This document shows, one piece after another, positions 38,240 through 46,727 of a stretch of 64,000 bases of DNA. Within the stretch, counting starts at the first letter, position 1. Each line of letters opens with the position of its first letter. Both the position numbers and the translations under genes were made by a program. The notes under the pieces were generated by a model. That model did not search any database. It was not told where the DNA came from and saw only the letters and a list, made by a program, of their open reading frames with translations. This DNA comes from Oceanimonas aquatica (GTDB lineage Bacteria; Pseudomonadota; Gammaproteobacteria; Enterobacterales; Aeromonadaceae), in NCBI RefSeq assembly GCF_030732065.1, contig NZ_JAVBHX010000007.1, forward strand, positions 62,001 through 126,000, in the 5' to 3' direction.

Positions 38240-39592
38240 ATGGCACAGCATTTCGACTATATCGCCATTGGCGGCGGCAGCGGCGGCATCGCCTCCGCCA
38301 ACCGGGCGGCCATGTACGGCAAGAAAGTAGCCCTGATCGAGGCCAAGGATCTGGGCGGTACCTGCGTCAATGTGGGCTGCGTGCCCAAGAAGGTGATGTG
38401 GCACGGCGCCCAGGTGGCCGAGGCCATCAAGCTCTACGCCGCCGACTACGGCTTTGACGTGGAGCTCAAGGGCCACGACTGGAACACCCTGGTGGAAAGC
38501 CGCCAGGCCTATATCGGCCGCATTCACCAGTCCTACGACCGGGTGCTGGGCAACAACAAGGTCACGGTGATCAAGGGCTTTGCCCGCTTCAAGGATGCCC
38601 ACACCGTGGAAGTGAACGGCGAGGAAATTACCGCCGACCACATTCTCATCGCCACCGGCGGCGAGCCCATTATTCCGCGCATTCCCGGTGCCGAGCACGG
38701 CATCGACTCCAACGGCTTCTTTGAGCTGACCGAGCAACCGAAGCGGGTAGCGGTGGTTGGCGCCGGCTACATTGCCGTGGAGCTGGCCGGGGTGCTGCAC
38801 GGCCTGGGTTCCGAGACCCACCTGCTGGTACGCAAGCATGCGCCATTGCGCAACTTCGACCCCCTGCTCACCGACACCCTGGTGGAAGTGATGGCCGCCG
38901 AGGGCCCCACCCTGCACACCCACTCCATTCCCCAGAGTGTGGAAAAACATGCCGACGGCAGCCTGACCCTCCACCTGGAGAACGGCGAGTCACTCACCGT
39001 GGACTGCCTGATCTGGGCCATCGGCCGCAGCCCGATGACTCAACAACTCAACCTTGAGGCCGCCGGCGTCGAGCTGGATCACAAGGGCTACATCAAGGTC
39101 GACGAGTACCAGAACACCTCGGCCGAAGGCGTGTACGCCGTGGGCGACAACATCGGCTATGTGGAGCTGACCCCGGTGGCGGTGAAGGCCGGCCGCCAGC
39201 TGTCGGAGCGGCTGTTCAACAACAAGCCCGACGCCAAAATGGACTACGAGCTGGTGCCCACCGTGGTGTTCAGCCACCCGCCCATCGGCACCATGGGCCT
39301 GACCGAGCCCGAGGCCCGGGAGCGCTATGGCGATGACAACGTCAAGGTGTACACCTCGTCATTTACCGCCATGTACACCGCCGTCACTCAGCACCGCCAG
39401 CCCTGCAAAATGAAGCTGGTATGCGCCGGAGAAAACGAAAAGGTGGTGGGCATTCACGGCATCGGCTTTGGCATGGACGAGATCCTGCAAGGCTTTGCGG
39501 TGGCGGTGAAAATGGGCGCCACCAAGGCCGACTTCGACGCCTGCGTGGCCATACATCCCACCGCGGCGGAAGAATTCGTCACCATGCGTTAA
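38240..39592 (+). CDS. gor: Glutathione-disulfide reductase
   Basis: This 450-residue flavoenzyme reduces oxidised glutathione with NADPH and has the same length as E. coli Gor. FAD-binding [10 protein letters not shown] is at the start. The redox disulfide is in [13 protein letters not shown] (about 39-51), the NADPH site is [19 protein letters not shown] makes the second FAD contact, and the C-terminal catalytic HPTAAEE carries the acid/base His. The ATG at 38240 is chosen over an upstream ATG at 38213, which lacks a ribosome-binding site and conservation. It ends in a terminator. Confidence 0.97.
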   Translation: MAQHFDYIAIGGGSGGIASANRAAMYGKKVALIEAKDLGGTCVNVGCVPKKVMWHGAQVAEAIKLYAADYGFDVELKGHDWNTLVESRQAYIGRIHQSYDRVLGNNKVTVIKGFARFKDAHTVEVNGEEITADHILIATGGEPIIPRIPGAEHGIDSNGFFELTEQPKRVAVVGAGYIAVELAGVLHGLGSETHLLVRKHAPLRNFDPLLTDTLVEVMAAEGPTLHTHSIPQSVEKHADGSLTLHLENGESLTVDCLIWAIGRSPMTQQLNLEAAGVELDHKGYIKVDEYQNTSAEGVYAVGDNIGYVELTPVAVKAGRQLSERLFNNKPDAKMDYELVPTVVFSHPPIGTMGLTEPEARERYGDDNVKVYTSSFTAMYTAVTQHRQPCKMKLVCAGENEKVVGIHGIGFGMDEILQGFAVAVKMGATKADFDACVAIHPTAAEEFVTMR

Positions 39593-39609
39593 TTGGTTGA
39601 TATATAAAC

Positions 39610-39640
39610 AAAAAGGCCGGGCATGCCCCCGGCCTTTTTT
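39610..39640 (+). terminator. Rho-independent terminator after gor
   Basis: AAAAAGGCCGGG and CCCGGCCTTTTT form a 12-bp stem with a six-base loop, followed by a further T. The A-run also gives it reverse function. Confidence 0.92.
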
Positions 39641-39717
39641 GATCCTGTCCGCCACCTGCCTTCCTCCCCTGACCTATACTTCAACCAGGCTCAGTCTCTG
39701 TCGAGGAGGATCACATT

Positions 39718-40173
39718 ATGCCGGCCCAACGATTGCAGCAATATCTGGATCAACAGGGAGTCAAATATCGGGTCATCAGCCACTCACCGGCGTTTACCGC
39801 TCAGGAGGTGGCAGAAGCGGCCCATATACCGGGTAGGATGATGGCCAAGGTAGTGATCATGACGCTGGATGGCCAAATGGCCATGGTGGCCGTGCCCGCT
39901 CCCAAAATCATCCATCCTCGCAACCTGGCCCGGTCCCTGTCGGTGCAGCAAGCCACCTTGTTGCATGAAAACGACTTTCGGGAGCAGTTTCCCGACTGTG
40001 AAGCAGGTGCCCTGCCTCCCTTTGGCAACCTGTATGAAATGCCGGTGTATATCGACAGCGAACTCGCCCGGCAACAAGAAATCGTCTTCAGTGCCGGCAG
40101 TTACCGCGAGCTGTTCAGCCTGCCCATGAAAGATTATCTGAGACTGGTCCAGCCTCAGGAAATTACCCACTAG
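39718..40173 (+). CDS. YbaK/EbsC-domain aminoacyl-tRNA deacylase-like protein
   Basis: This 151-residue single-domain protein has the YbaK/ProX fold: KYRVISHSPAFTAQEVAEAAHIPGRMMAKVVIM at the start with the conserved Lys, and GALPPFGNLYEMPVYID, the substrate-binding glycine/proline loop. Members hydrolyse mischarged aminoacyl-tRNAs. It resembles free-standing trans-editing factors, but which amino acid it clears cannot be told. An AGGAGG-like site lies upstream at about 39702-39707. Confidence 0.88.
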   Translation: MPAQRLQQYLDQQGVKYRVISHSPAFTAQEVAEAAHIPGRMMAKVVIMTLDGQMAMVAVPAPKIIHPRNLARSLSVQQATLLHENDFREQFPDCEAGALPPFGNLYEMPVYIDSELARQQEIVFSAGSYRELFSLPMKDYLRLVQPQEITH

Positions 40174-40238
40174 TCAGGACCTGCGCCGGCACCTGCCTGT
40201 GAGCTGTGCGCGGTACCGGATATCTGTTTATATGATGC

Positions 40239-40256
40239 AAGGGGCTTCGGCCCCTT
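40239..40256 (+). terminator. Terminator after the YbaK-like gene
   Basis: AAGGGGC and GCCCCTT pair around a stable TTCG tetraloop, and four T residues follow, about 65 bases past the stop. Confidence 0.78.
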
Positions 40257-40348
40257 TTGCGTGGCAATAAAAAAGAATGATCGTTCCGCTTATGCAAATG
40301 CTGCAGTGGCACCGAAAAAACACTGGATAAATACCCGTTTTTTACCTC

Positions 40349-40365
40349 CTTAAGCCTGGCTTAAG
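40349..40365 (+). promoter_or_regulatory. PmrA/QseB-type box in front of the hemolysin-family operon
   Basis: CTTAAGCCTGGCTTAAG contains two CTTAAG half-sites with 5 bases between them, the exact spacing of PmrA (BasR) boxes bound as direct repeats by PmrA and QseB regulators. It is at the same time a perfect 17-base palindrome. It lies 20 bases upstream of a GATAAT -10 element (40386-40391), so it covers the -35 position, as in activated class II promoters. The operon it precedes ends in a QseB/PmrA-like regulator and its kinase, which argues for autoregulation. Confidence 0.75.
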
Positions 40366-40385
40366 TTTCGCCCTTTAGGCTTGCT

Positions 40386-40391
40386 GATAAT
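40386..40391 (+). promoter_or_regulatory. -10 element of the hemolysin-family operon
   Basis: GATAAT (5 of 6 to the consensus) sits 18 bases before the start codon. The matching -35 hexamer is poor, as expected for a promoter that needs an activator bound at the CTTAAG repeats. An AGGAGG ribosome-binding site follows. Confidence 0.6.
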
Positions 40392-40408
40392 GTCCACAGG
40401 AGGCCATT

Positions 40409-41053
40409 ATGAGTCAGCCCCTCAACCCACCCTACCAGTTGCGGCCCGCCGTCGACGCGCAAGAACAGCGCCGGTTGCAGGACTTTATTCAGGCCGCCTA
40501 CCAGCGCGCCTTTGATGCCCGCATTCCCCATTTTCTGCCGCTGCTAGCCGGCCTGTACCGGGCCGACGGCGAGCTGGTGGCCGCCTGCGGATTGCAGCTT
40601 GCAGGCCCCCGGCCGCTCTATCTGGAGCAGTACCTGGACCAGCCCATAGAAGGACTGCTGACCGAGCAGCGGGGCCGCCCGGTATCCCGCGCCAGCCTGG
40701 TGGAAATAGGTAACCTGGCCACCAGCGCCCCCGGCAACGGCCGGCTCATGTTTGCCGCCGTGTGCCAACAGCTATACCGGCAAGGGCAGCACTGGGTGGT
40801 GTTCACCGCCACGCAGACCCTGCTCAACAGCTTTCACCGCCTGCATCTGTCGCCGCTGGAGCTGGCTCACGCCGACCCGGCCAGGGTGGGCGGCGATGCG
40901 GCCCACTGGGGCCGTTATTACCAGCACCAGCCTCGCGTGATGGCCGGTGAGCTGGCCGAGGGCCACCGCATTCTGGCCGGTAACAGCCTGCTGCTGTCAC
41001 TGCTGGCACCGGGACCGGTGCTGTTTTCACCTTCCCGGGAGGCGCGCCTGTGA
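40409..41053 (+). CDS. Thermostable hemolysin family protein
   Basis: This 214-residue protein belongs to the T_hemolysin family named after the Vibrio delta-hemolysin. Recognisable segments are FIQAAYQRAFDARIPHFLPLL, LYLEQYLDQPIE, LVEIGNLATSAPGNGRLMF, WVVFTATQTLLNSFHRL and WGRYYQHQPRVMAGEL. It has no signal peptide or pore-forming motif. Its length and beta-alpha pattern recall an N-acyltransferase-like fold, so a role in handling an acyl group is as likely as hemolysis. It is the first gene of a seven-gene operon and overlaps the next gene by 4 bases. Confidence 0.9.
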   Translation: MSQPLNPPYQLRPAVDAQEQRRLQDFIQAAYQRAFDARIPHFLPLLAGLYRADGELVAACGLQLAGPRPLYLEQYLDQPIEGLLTEQRGRPVSRASLVEIGNLATSAPGNGRLMFAAVCQQLYRQGQHWVVFTATQTLLNSFHRLHLSPLELAHADPARVGGDAAHWGRYYQHQPRVMAGELAEGHRILAGNSLLLSLLAPGPVLFSPSREARL

Positions 41054-42510
41054 CCGATCTTTTTCGCCGCATGGCCGAACACGCACAACGCAAGGGTGAC
41101 GCCATCGCCCTGCAGAACACCAGCAGTGCCATTTGCTACCGGGAGCTGCTGCCGCGCATCCGCGCCCTGGCCGCCGAGCTGGTGCGGGCTGGCACTCAGC
41201 GGCTGGCGCTGCAGCTGGACAACGACATCGACTGGGCCCTGTGCGATCTGGCCTGTGCCCATGCCGGCCTGGTGGTGATACCGGTGCCCGGTTTTTTCAG
41301 CGCCGAACAACGCCAGTGGCTGCTCGACGGCAGCGGCGCCGACACCCTGATAGGCCCACCGGCCCACGGCTGGCAGCCGCTGGAGCTGGCGCCCGGCCTT
41401 AGCGGCTGGCGCCGCAAGGTGGCCGCCCCGGTGGCCCTGCCCACGGACACCGCCAAAATCACCTATACCTCGGGCACCACCGGCCGGCCCAAGGGCGTGT
41501 GCCTGAGCCAGGCCCAGCAAATGGTGACGGTGCGCGCCCTGGCCGAACGACTGGCGAAGGTGCAGGTGGAACGCCACCTGACCCTGTTGCCGCTGAGCAC
41601 CCTGCTGGAAAACCTGGCCGGGCTCTACCTGCCATTATGGCTGGGGGCCACCGCCACCCTGCCTGGTCTCGCCGAGGTGGGCTTTACCGGCTCCAGCCGG
41701 CTCGACGCCAACCGGCTCGCCACCGCCCTGGCTCACTGGCAACCCCACAGCCTGGTGCTGGTGCCCGAGTTGCTGCGCCTGCTGACCGGCCTGTGCCTGC
41801 AACAACCGGAGCTGGCCAGGCCGTTGCGGCTGGTGGCGGTAGGCGGTGCCAGAGTGGCTCCGGGCCTGCTGCACCGGGCGCAAGCGGCGGGCATTCCCGC
41901 CGTGGAAGGCTATGGCCTGTCGGAATGCGGCTCCGTGGTGGCACTGAACTGCCCCGAGCACTCTCGCCCCGAATACCATCGTCCCGGCAGCGTGGGCCGG
42001 CCGCTCGATCACCTTGCCGTGCGCATTGATGAACAGGGTGAAATTCATGTGCGCGGCGGCGCCATGCTCGGCTACCTGGGCGAGCCGGCGGCGCCGGCAG
42101 AGATCGCCACCGGCGATCTGGGCCGGCTCGATGACGACGGTTTTCTTCATATCACCGGGCGCCGCAAAAACGTGCAGATCACCGCCTTTGGCCGCAATTT
42201 CTCGCCCGAGTGGGTGGAGGCCGAGGCCCAGAGGTGCCCGGCCATCGCTCACCTGGTGATCATCGGCGACGGCCTGCCCGCCAACCTGGCGCTGGTGCAG
42301 CCGCTGCCGGGCCAGGAACACGCCCTGCCCGGCCAGATTGCCGCCCTCAACGCCCAATTGCCCGATTACGCCCGCATTCATCACTGGCTGGTGCCCAGCC
42401 CCGGCCTGGCCGAGGCCGGCCTGCTCACCGCCAACGGCCGGCCCCGCCGCGATGCCATTCGCCGGGCCTATGCCGATCACATTCAACACCTCACCGGAGT
42501 ATGCCCATGA
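41050..42510 (+). CDS. AMP-dependent acyl/fatty-acid ligase with altered A10 lysine
   Basis: This 486-residue ANL-superfamily enzyme should activate a carboxylic acid as an acyl-adenylate. The P-loop YTSGTTGRPKG is at 139-149, GYGLSECG at 287-294, and TGDLGRLDDDGFLHITGRRKN at 354-374. The usual A10 catalytic lysine (NGK) is an arginine here: TANGRPRR, Arg464. The C-terminal domain is otherwise complete. Translation begins at GTG 41050, overlapping the upstream stop as GTGA. The linked oxidase and SDR suggest that the activated acid is processed further in a small pathway. Confidence 0.9.
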   Translation: MTDLFRRMAEHAQRKGDAIALQNTSSAICYRELLPRIRALAAELVRAGTQRLALQLDNDIDWALCDLACAHAGLVVIPVPGFFSAEQRQWLLDGSGADTLIGPPAHGWQPLELAPGLSGWRRKVAAPVALPTDTAKITYTSGTTGRPKGVCLSQAQQMVTVRALAERLAKVQVERHLTLLPLSTLLENLAGLYLPLWLGATATLPGLAEVGFTGSSRLDANRLATALAHWQPHSLVLVPELLRLLTGLCLQQPELARPLRLVAVGGARVAPGLLHRAQAAGIPAVEGYGLSECGSVVALNCPEHSRPEYHRPGSVGRPLDHLAVRIDEQGEIHVRGGAMLGYLGEPAAPAEIATGDLGRLDDDGFLHITGRRKNVQITAFGRNFSPEWVEAEAQRCPAIAHLVIIGDGLPANLALVQPLPGQEHALPGQIAALNAQLPDYARIHHWLVPSPGLAEAGLLTANGRPRRDAIRRAYADHIQHLTGVCP

Positions 42511-43169
42511 GCTTTTACCACCGCCTGCAACAGGACACCGCCGCCGAACGGGAATACCTGCTGAGTGCCCCCATCATTGCCGCCTGTCAGCGCGGTGAGA
42601 TCTCGCTGGCGCAGTACATCGCCTTTCTCACTCAGGCCTACCACCATGTGCGCCATACGGTGCCGCTGCTGATGGCCGCCGGTACCCGCCTGCCCGACAG
42701 CCATGAATGGGTGCGCGGCGCCCTGGCCGAATACATCGACGAGGAATACGGCCATCAGGAGTGGATTCTGAACGACATTCGCGCCTGTGGCGGTGATGCC
42801 GAGGCGGTCCGCCACGGCCAGCCGGGCCGGAACATCGAGCTGATGGTGGCCTTTCTCTACCACCAGATCGATCGCCACAACCCCATGGCGCTATTTGGCA
42901 TGGTGCAGGTACTGGAAGGCACCAGCGTGGCCATCGCCCTGACCGTGGCCGAGCAACTGCAACAGGGGTTGCGGCTGCCCGAGCAGGCCATGAGCTATCT
43001 GAGCTCCCATGGTGCCCTGGATCAGCAGCATCTGCGCTTTTTTGAAGGACTGATGGACAAGGTCGCCGAACCGGCAGATCAGAGCGCCATTTTGCACGCG
43101 GCCAAAGTGGTGTATCGCCTGTACGGCGACATGCTGCGCGGCCTGGAGGGCAATGATGGAGCTGAATAA
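42507..43169 (+). CDS. TenA/heme-oxygenase-like iron-containing redox enzyme
   Basis: This 220-residue all-helical protein belongs to the TenA/PqqC-like (heme-oxygenase-like) superfamily. QAYHHVRHTVPLLMAAG (43-59) is the typical first core helix. Candidate metal ligands of diiron members are present: Glu80 and His83 in EEYGH, Glu137 in VLEGTS, and Asp172/His175 in LDQQH. The pattern is like UndA and related oxidases that act on fatty acids or amines. The ATG at 42507 overlaps the ligase stop (ATGA) and has a GGAG site 8 bases upstream. Its substrate is probably the product of the neighbouring ligase. Confidence 0.85.
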   Translation: MSFYHRLQQDTAAEREYLLSAPIIAACQRGEISLAQYIAFLTQAYHHVRHTVPLLMAAGTRLPDSHEWVRGALAEYIDEEYGHQEWILNDIRACGGDAEAVRHGQPGRNIELMVAFLYHQIDRHNPMALFGMVQVLEGTSVAIALTVAEQLQQGLRLPEQAMSYLSSHGALDQQHLRFFEGLMDKVAEPADQSAILHAAKVVYRLYGDMLRGLEGNDGAE

Positions 43170-43965
43170 CAAAACCGTGCTGCTCACCGGCGCCAGCGGC
43201 GGCATCGGCGCGGCCCTGGCGCACCGGCTGGCACTGGCCGGCGCCCATCTGCTGCTGCAGGGCCGGGACCGCCAACGGCTAAACCGGCTGCTGGCCGAGC
43301 TGCCGCACATCAAGCGCCATCGCGTGCTGGTGGCGGATCTGCTCAACCCCGACGACCGCCGGGCGCTGGTGCAACAGGTACGGCAGCAGGGCGGCCTGGA
43401 TGTGCTGATCAACAACGCCGGCACCAGCCAGTTTGCCTGGCTGAGTGACCAGGCCCCGACCGCCGTGGCCGAGCAGCTGACCCTCAACCTGACGGTACCT
43501 GTGCTGCTGACCCGCGAGCTGCTCTCGGTGCTGCATCGTCCGGGCCTGATCATGAACATGGGCTCGGCCTTTGGCGCCATTGGCTACCCGGGCTACAGCG
43601 TGTACTGCGCCGGCAAGGCCGGGTTACGCGGCTTCAGCGAGGCCCTGGGCCGGGAGCTGGCCGGCAGTGGTCTGGCGGTGCTGTATTTCGCCCCCCGGGC
43701 CACCCGCACCGAGTTCAACAGCCCGGCCACGGTGGCGCTGAATGCCGCCCTCGGCAACCACACTGACAGCCCGGAATGGGTCGCCGAGCAGGCGTTCATC
43801 GCCCTGCAACGCCGGCAAAAACGCCGCTGGCTGGGCTGGCCCGAGTGCCTGCTGGTTCGCCTTAATGCCCTGTTCCCCGGCCTGCTGGACCGCGCCCTGG
43901 CCCGCCAGCAGGCCACCATTGCCCGTTTTGCCGGGCATTCCCATGACAAGGAGATGCCGTCATGA
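43156..43965 (+). CDS. Short-chain dehydrogenase/reductase
   Basis: This 269-residue SDR has the NAD(P) motif TGASGGIG near residue 12, NNAG at about 90, and catalytic Ser plus YCAGK (YxxxK) near 155-159. The Arg of LQGRDRQR after the second strand points to NADPH. The C-terminal extension (RRWLGWPECLLVRLNALFPGLLDRAL) is basic and amphipathic, suggesting membrane association. The gene overlaps the oxidase gene by 14 bases; an ATG at 43153 is an alternative start. Such SDRs often reduce acyl or keto-lipid intermediates. Confidence 0.9.
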   Translation: MELNNKTVLLTGASGGIGAALAHRLALAGAHLLLQGRDRQRLNRLLAELPHIKRHRVLVADLLNPDDRRALVQQVRQQGGLDVLINNAGTSQFAWLSDQAPTAVAEQLTLNLTVPVLLTRELLSVLHRPGLIMNMGSAFGAIGYPGYSVYCAGKAGLRGFSEALGRELAGSGLAVLYFAPRATRTEFNSPATVALNAALGNHTDSPEWVAEQAFIALQRRQKRRWLGWPECLLVRLNALFPGLLDRALARQQATIARFAGHSHDKEMPS

Positions 43966-44573
43966 ACAAAGCCATGCTGCTGATTGCCCTGTTCACCCTG
44001 CCCCTGGCCCACGCCGCAAACCGGCTGGAGTCCATTCAGACCCAGTGGGCCGAATGCCAGTACCGGGTGGCCGACTCGGAACGCGAAGACTGCCTGAAAA
44101 CCCTCAGCATCAAGGCGGATCTGGCAAGTGGAGCCAATCCCGACCGCACCGATCTGCTGATCTGGTCGGCCATCGTCAAGAGCACCTGGGCCGGCGCCAG
44201 GGGCGGACTGGGAGCGCTGCCGCTGGTGAAGGACGCCCGCAGCCGGCTGGAAAAGGCGCTGACCATGGACGACCGTGCCCTCGACGGCTCCGCCTACACC
44301 AGCCTGGGCTCGCTCTACTACCAGGTGCCGGGCTGGCCGGTGGGCTTTGGCGACGACGACAAGGCCGAGCAACTGCTGCGCCGGGCGCTGACCATCAACC
44401 CAGACGGCATCGATTCCAACTTCTTCTACGGTGACTTTATGCTGGATCAGGGCCACAGGGCCGAGGCCCGCCGCTACCTGGAAAAGGCACTGCAGGCGCC
44501 GGCCCGACCGGGCCGTGAACTGGCGGACGCCGGCCGGCGCAAAGAGATTGAAGCGCGGCTCGGCAGGCTTTAA
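43962..44573 (+). CDS. Secreted TPR-repeat protein
   Basis: This 203-residue protein has an N-terminal signal peptide (MNKAMLLIALFTLPLAHA) and two to three tetratricopeptide-like helical pairs (SRLEKALTMDDRALDGSAYTSLGSLYY; AEQLLRRALTINPDG; EARRYLEKALQ). It is therefore likely a periplasmic scaffold or binding partner. It overlaps the SDR stop by 4 bases (ATGA). The family is usually annotated as hypothetical. Its location between metabolic enzymes and the sensor kinase suggests that it belongs to the same envelope-linked process. Confidence 0.85.
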   Translation: MNKAMLLIALFTLPLAHAANRLESIQTQWAECQYRVADSEREDCLKTLSIKADLASGANPDRTDLLIWSAIVKSTWAGARGGLGALPLVKDARSRLEKALTMDDRALDGSAYTSLGSLYYQVPGWPVGFGDDDKAEQLLRRALTINPDGIDSNFFYGDFMLDQGHRAEARRYLEKALQAPARPGRELADAGRRKEIEARLGRL

Positions 44574-44606
44574 CTTGGAGTGATTGCCAAACAAGGAAGC
44601 GGGTAC

Positions 44607-45272
44607 ATGCGAATTTTGCTGGTGGAAGACGACCTGATGCTGGGTGACGGCCTGGTGGATGCCCTGCGCGCTGCCGGTTACACGGTGGACTGGCTGACCA
44701 GCGGGCTGCCGGCGCTGGAGGCCTTGCGCAGCGAGGAGTTCGCCGCCCTGGTGCTGGATCTGAATCTGCCCGACATCGACGGCCAGCAGTTGCTGCAGCG
44801 GCTGCGCCGGGCCGGCCACGGCCTGCCGGTGCTGATACTGACCGCCCGCGACGCTCTCGACGACCGGGTGCGCGGGCTGGATGGCGGCGCCGACGACTAC
44901 CTGGTCAAGCCGTTTGCATTGCAGGAGCTGAACGCCCGGCTGCGCGCCCTCACCCGCCGCCGCCAGGGCCAGGCCCATACCGTGGTGCGTCACGGCGAGC
45001 TGGAACTGTTCCCCGATGCCCGTGAAGCCCAGTGGCACGGCGAGCCGGTGCGGCTCACGCCCCACGAATACAAGCTGCTGCAGGAGCTGGTGCTCGGCGC
45101 CGGCCGGGTGTTCAGCAAGGAGCAACTGGAGCAGCGCCTCTATGGCTGGGAGCCGGGCGCCGCCAGCAACGCCGTGGAGGTACACATTCATCACCTACGC
45201 AAAAAGATAGATTCAGGGCTTATCCGCACCATTCGCGGCGTCGGCTATATCGTTGAGCGGGCCGGCAACTGA
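44607..45272 (+). CDS. OmpR-family response regulator, QseB/PmrA type
   Basis: This 221-residue regulator has a receiver domain with acidic pocket VEDD (6-9), phosphoacceptor Asp51 in VLDLNLPDIDG, Thr80 and Lys102. A winged-helix domain (RLTPHEYKLLQELV ... VEVHIHHLRKKI ... IRGVGYIVER) completes it. The sequence type is that of QseB/PmrA/TctD regulators, which bind CTTAAG direct repeats, and such a repeat precedes this operon at 40349. The ATG at 44607 gives the family N-terminus MRILLVEDD. The stop overlaps the kinase start (TGATG). Confidence 0.93.
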   Translation: MRILLVEDDLMLGDGLVDALRAAGYTVDWLTSGLPALEALRSEEFAALVLDLNLPDIDGQQLLQRLRRAGHGLPVLILTARDALDDRVRGLDGGADDYLVKPFALQELNARLRALTRRRQGQAHTVVRHGELELFPDAREAQWHGEPVRLTPHEYKLLQELVLGAGRVFSKEQLEQRLYGWEPGAASNAVEVHIHHLRKKIDSGLIRTIRGVGYIVERAGN

Positions 45273-46666
45273 TGCGCTCCATTCGCCGCTTTTTGCTCGC
45301 CGGGGTGCTGCTGGTGGTTACCACCGTGCTCGCCGCCGGCACCCTGGTGGGCTACCTGGACGCCAGCCACGAGCTGGAAGAGCTGTTCGATGCCCGTCTG
45401 GCCCAGTCGGCGCGCATTACCCAGCGGCTGCTGAACGACTATCTGCAACAGGGCGACCCCCTGCCTGCCGGCGGCGCCGTTTACGCCGACTGGCACGGCA
45501 ACCTGCCCGCCGGGAAGCCTGGGCCCGAAAACGACGAAGCCACGCCCCTTGGCCACGAATACGAGGGCAAGCTCTATTTTCAGCTGTTTGACGACGACGG
45601 CCGCTTGCTGCTGCGCTCACCGGACGCGCCGCCGAGCCAGCTGGTGGCGCTGCAACCCGGCTTTGCCGGCGGCCGTGACCAAGACCACGACTGGCGCACC
45701 TTTACCCTGCAGGACGCCCGAACGTCACGCTGGCTGGTGGTGGCGGAGCGCGATGACGTGCGTGGCGAGCTGGCCAGCAAGCTGGCGCTGCGTGGTCTGC
45801 TGCCTCCACTGGTGGCGCTGCCCTTGCTGCTGCTGTTGCTGTGGTGGCTGGTGCGTCGGGGCTTGCGCCCGCTGCGCCGGCTGACGCAGGACATCAGCCG
45901 CCGCCATCCCGCCAATCTGAGCCCCTTGCCCGGTTCTGAAGTGGAAGAGCTGAGCCCCCTGACCCGGGAGCTGAACCGGCTGATGCGGGCTCTGGCCGAA
46001 GCCCTGGAGCGGGAGCAACAGTTCACCAACGAGGCCGCCCACGAGCTGAAAACGCCGCTGGCGGTGCTGCGTATTCATGTGGAAAACGCCCTGCACGCCA
46101 GCGATGCCGCTCATCGGGAGCAGTCTTTGCACAAGGCCCTGCTGGCGCTGACCCGCAGCGACCGCCTGGTGCAGCAGCTGCTGACCCAGGCCCGGCTGGA
46201 CAACCAGCAGGACATTGAACGCACCCCCCTGCGCCTCGAGCGGCTGCTGCGCGACATCGTGGCCGGACTGGCGCCACTGGCACTGGAAAAGGGCCAGACC
46301 CTGAGTCTCAACGCCGATGTCGAGGCCCCCTTTAACGGTCAGCCGGTGCTGCTCGGCCTGCTGTTTGGCAACCTGCTCGACAACGCCATTCGCTATACCC
46401 CGGTGAGCGGCACCATTGAGGTTACCCTGGGCTGCGACGACCATGACTATCTGGTCTGCATTCGCGACAACGGCCCCGGCATTGCCCCCGAGCAACTGCC
46501 CCGGTTGTGGGAACGCTTTTACCGGGGCAATCCGCAACAAGGGGACGGCGCCGGACTGGGGCTGGCCATCGTGCGCCGGGCTGCCGGCCTGCACCGGGCC
46601 GAGGTGCGGCTGCACAATACGCCCGAAGGCGGGCTGGAGGCCCGGGTGCGGCTGCCTCGCCGCTAA
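45272..46666 (+). CDS. QseC-like sensor histidine kinase
   Basis: This 464-residue inner-membrane kinase has TM1 at about 8-28, a periplasmic sensor of some 140 residues and TM2 near 176-196. A HAMP linker follows, then the phosphoacceptor helix with His257 in NEAAHELKTPLAVLR, the N box FGNLLDNAIRYTP and G boxes RDNGPGI and GDGAGLGLAIV. The periplasmic part is rich in Asp/Glu (FDDDGR, GRDQDHD), which would suit metal or cationic-peptide sensing, as in PmrB; this is speculation. It is the last gene of the operon. Confidence 0.93.
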   Translation: MRSIRRFLLAGVLLVVTTVLAAGTLVGYLDASHELEELFDARLAQSARITQRLLNDYLQQGDPLPAGGAVYADWHGNLPAGKPGPENDEATPLGHEYEGKLYFQLFDDDGRLLLRSPDAPPSQLVALQPGFAGGRDQDHDWRTFTLQDARTSRWLVVAERDDVRGELASKLALRGLLPPLVALPLLLLLLWWLVRRGLRPLRRLTQDISRRHPANLSPLPGSEVEELSPLTRELNRLMRALAEALEREQQFTNEAAHELKTPLAVLRIHVENALHASDAAHREQSLHKALLALTRSDRLVQQLLTQARLDNQQDIERTPLRLERLLRDIVAGLAPLALEKGQTLSLNADVEAPFNGQPVLLGLLFGNLLDNAIRYTPVSGTIEVTLGCDDHDYLVCIRDNGPGIAPEQLPRLWERFYRGNPQQGDGAGLGLAIVRRAAGLHRAEVRLHNTPEGGLEARVRLPRR

Positions 46667-46727
46667 ATTGAGCGGCCTGCGCGATTGGGATACACTGGCG
46701 GTTATTCTTTTTCAGGGCCAGTGTCGC

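Noticed and set aside
40409-41053. Calling the first operon gene a true pore-forming hemolysin
   Set aside because: It has no signal peptide or membrane-inserting segment, and it sits with metabolic enzymes. The family name is historical.
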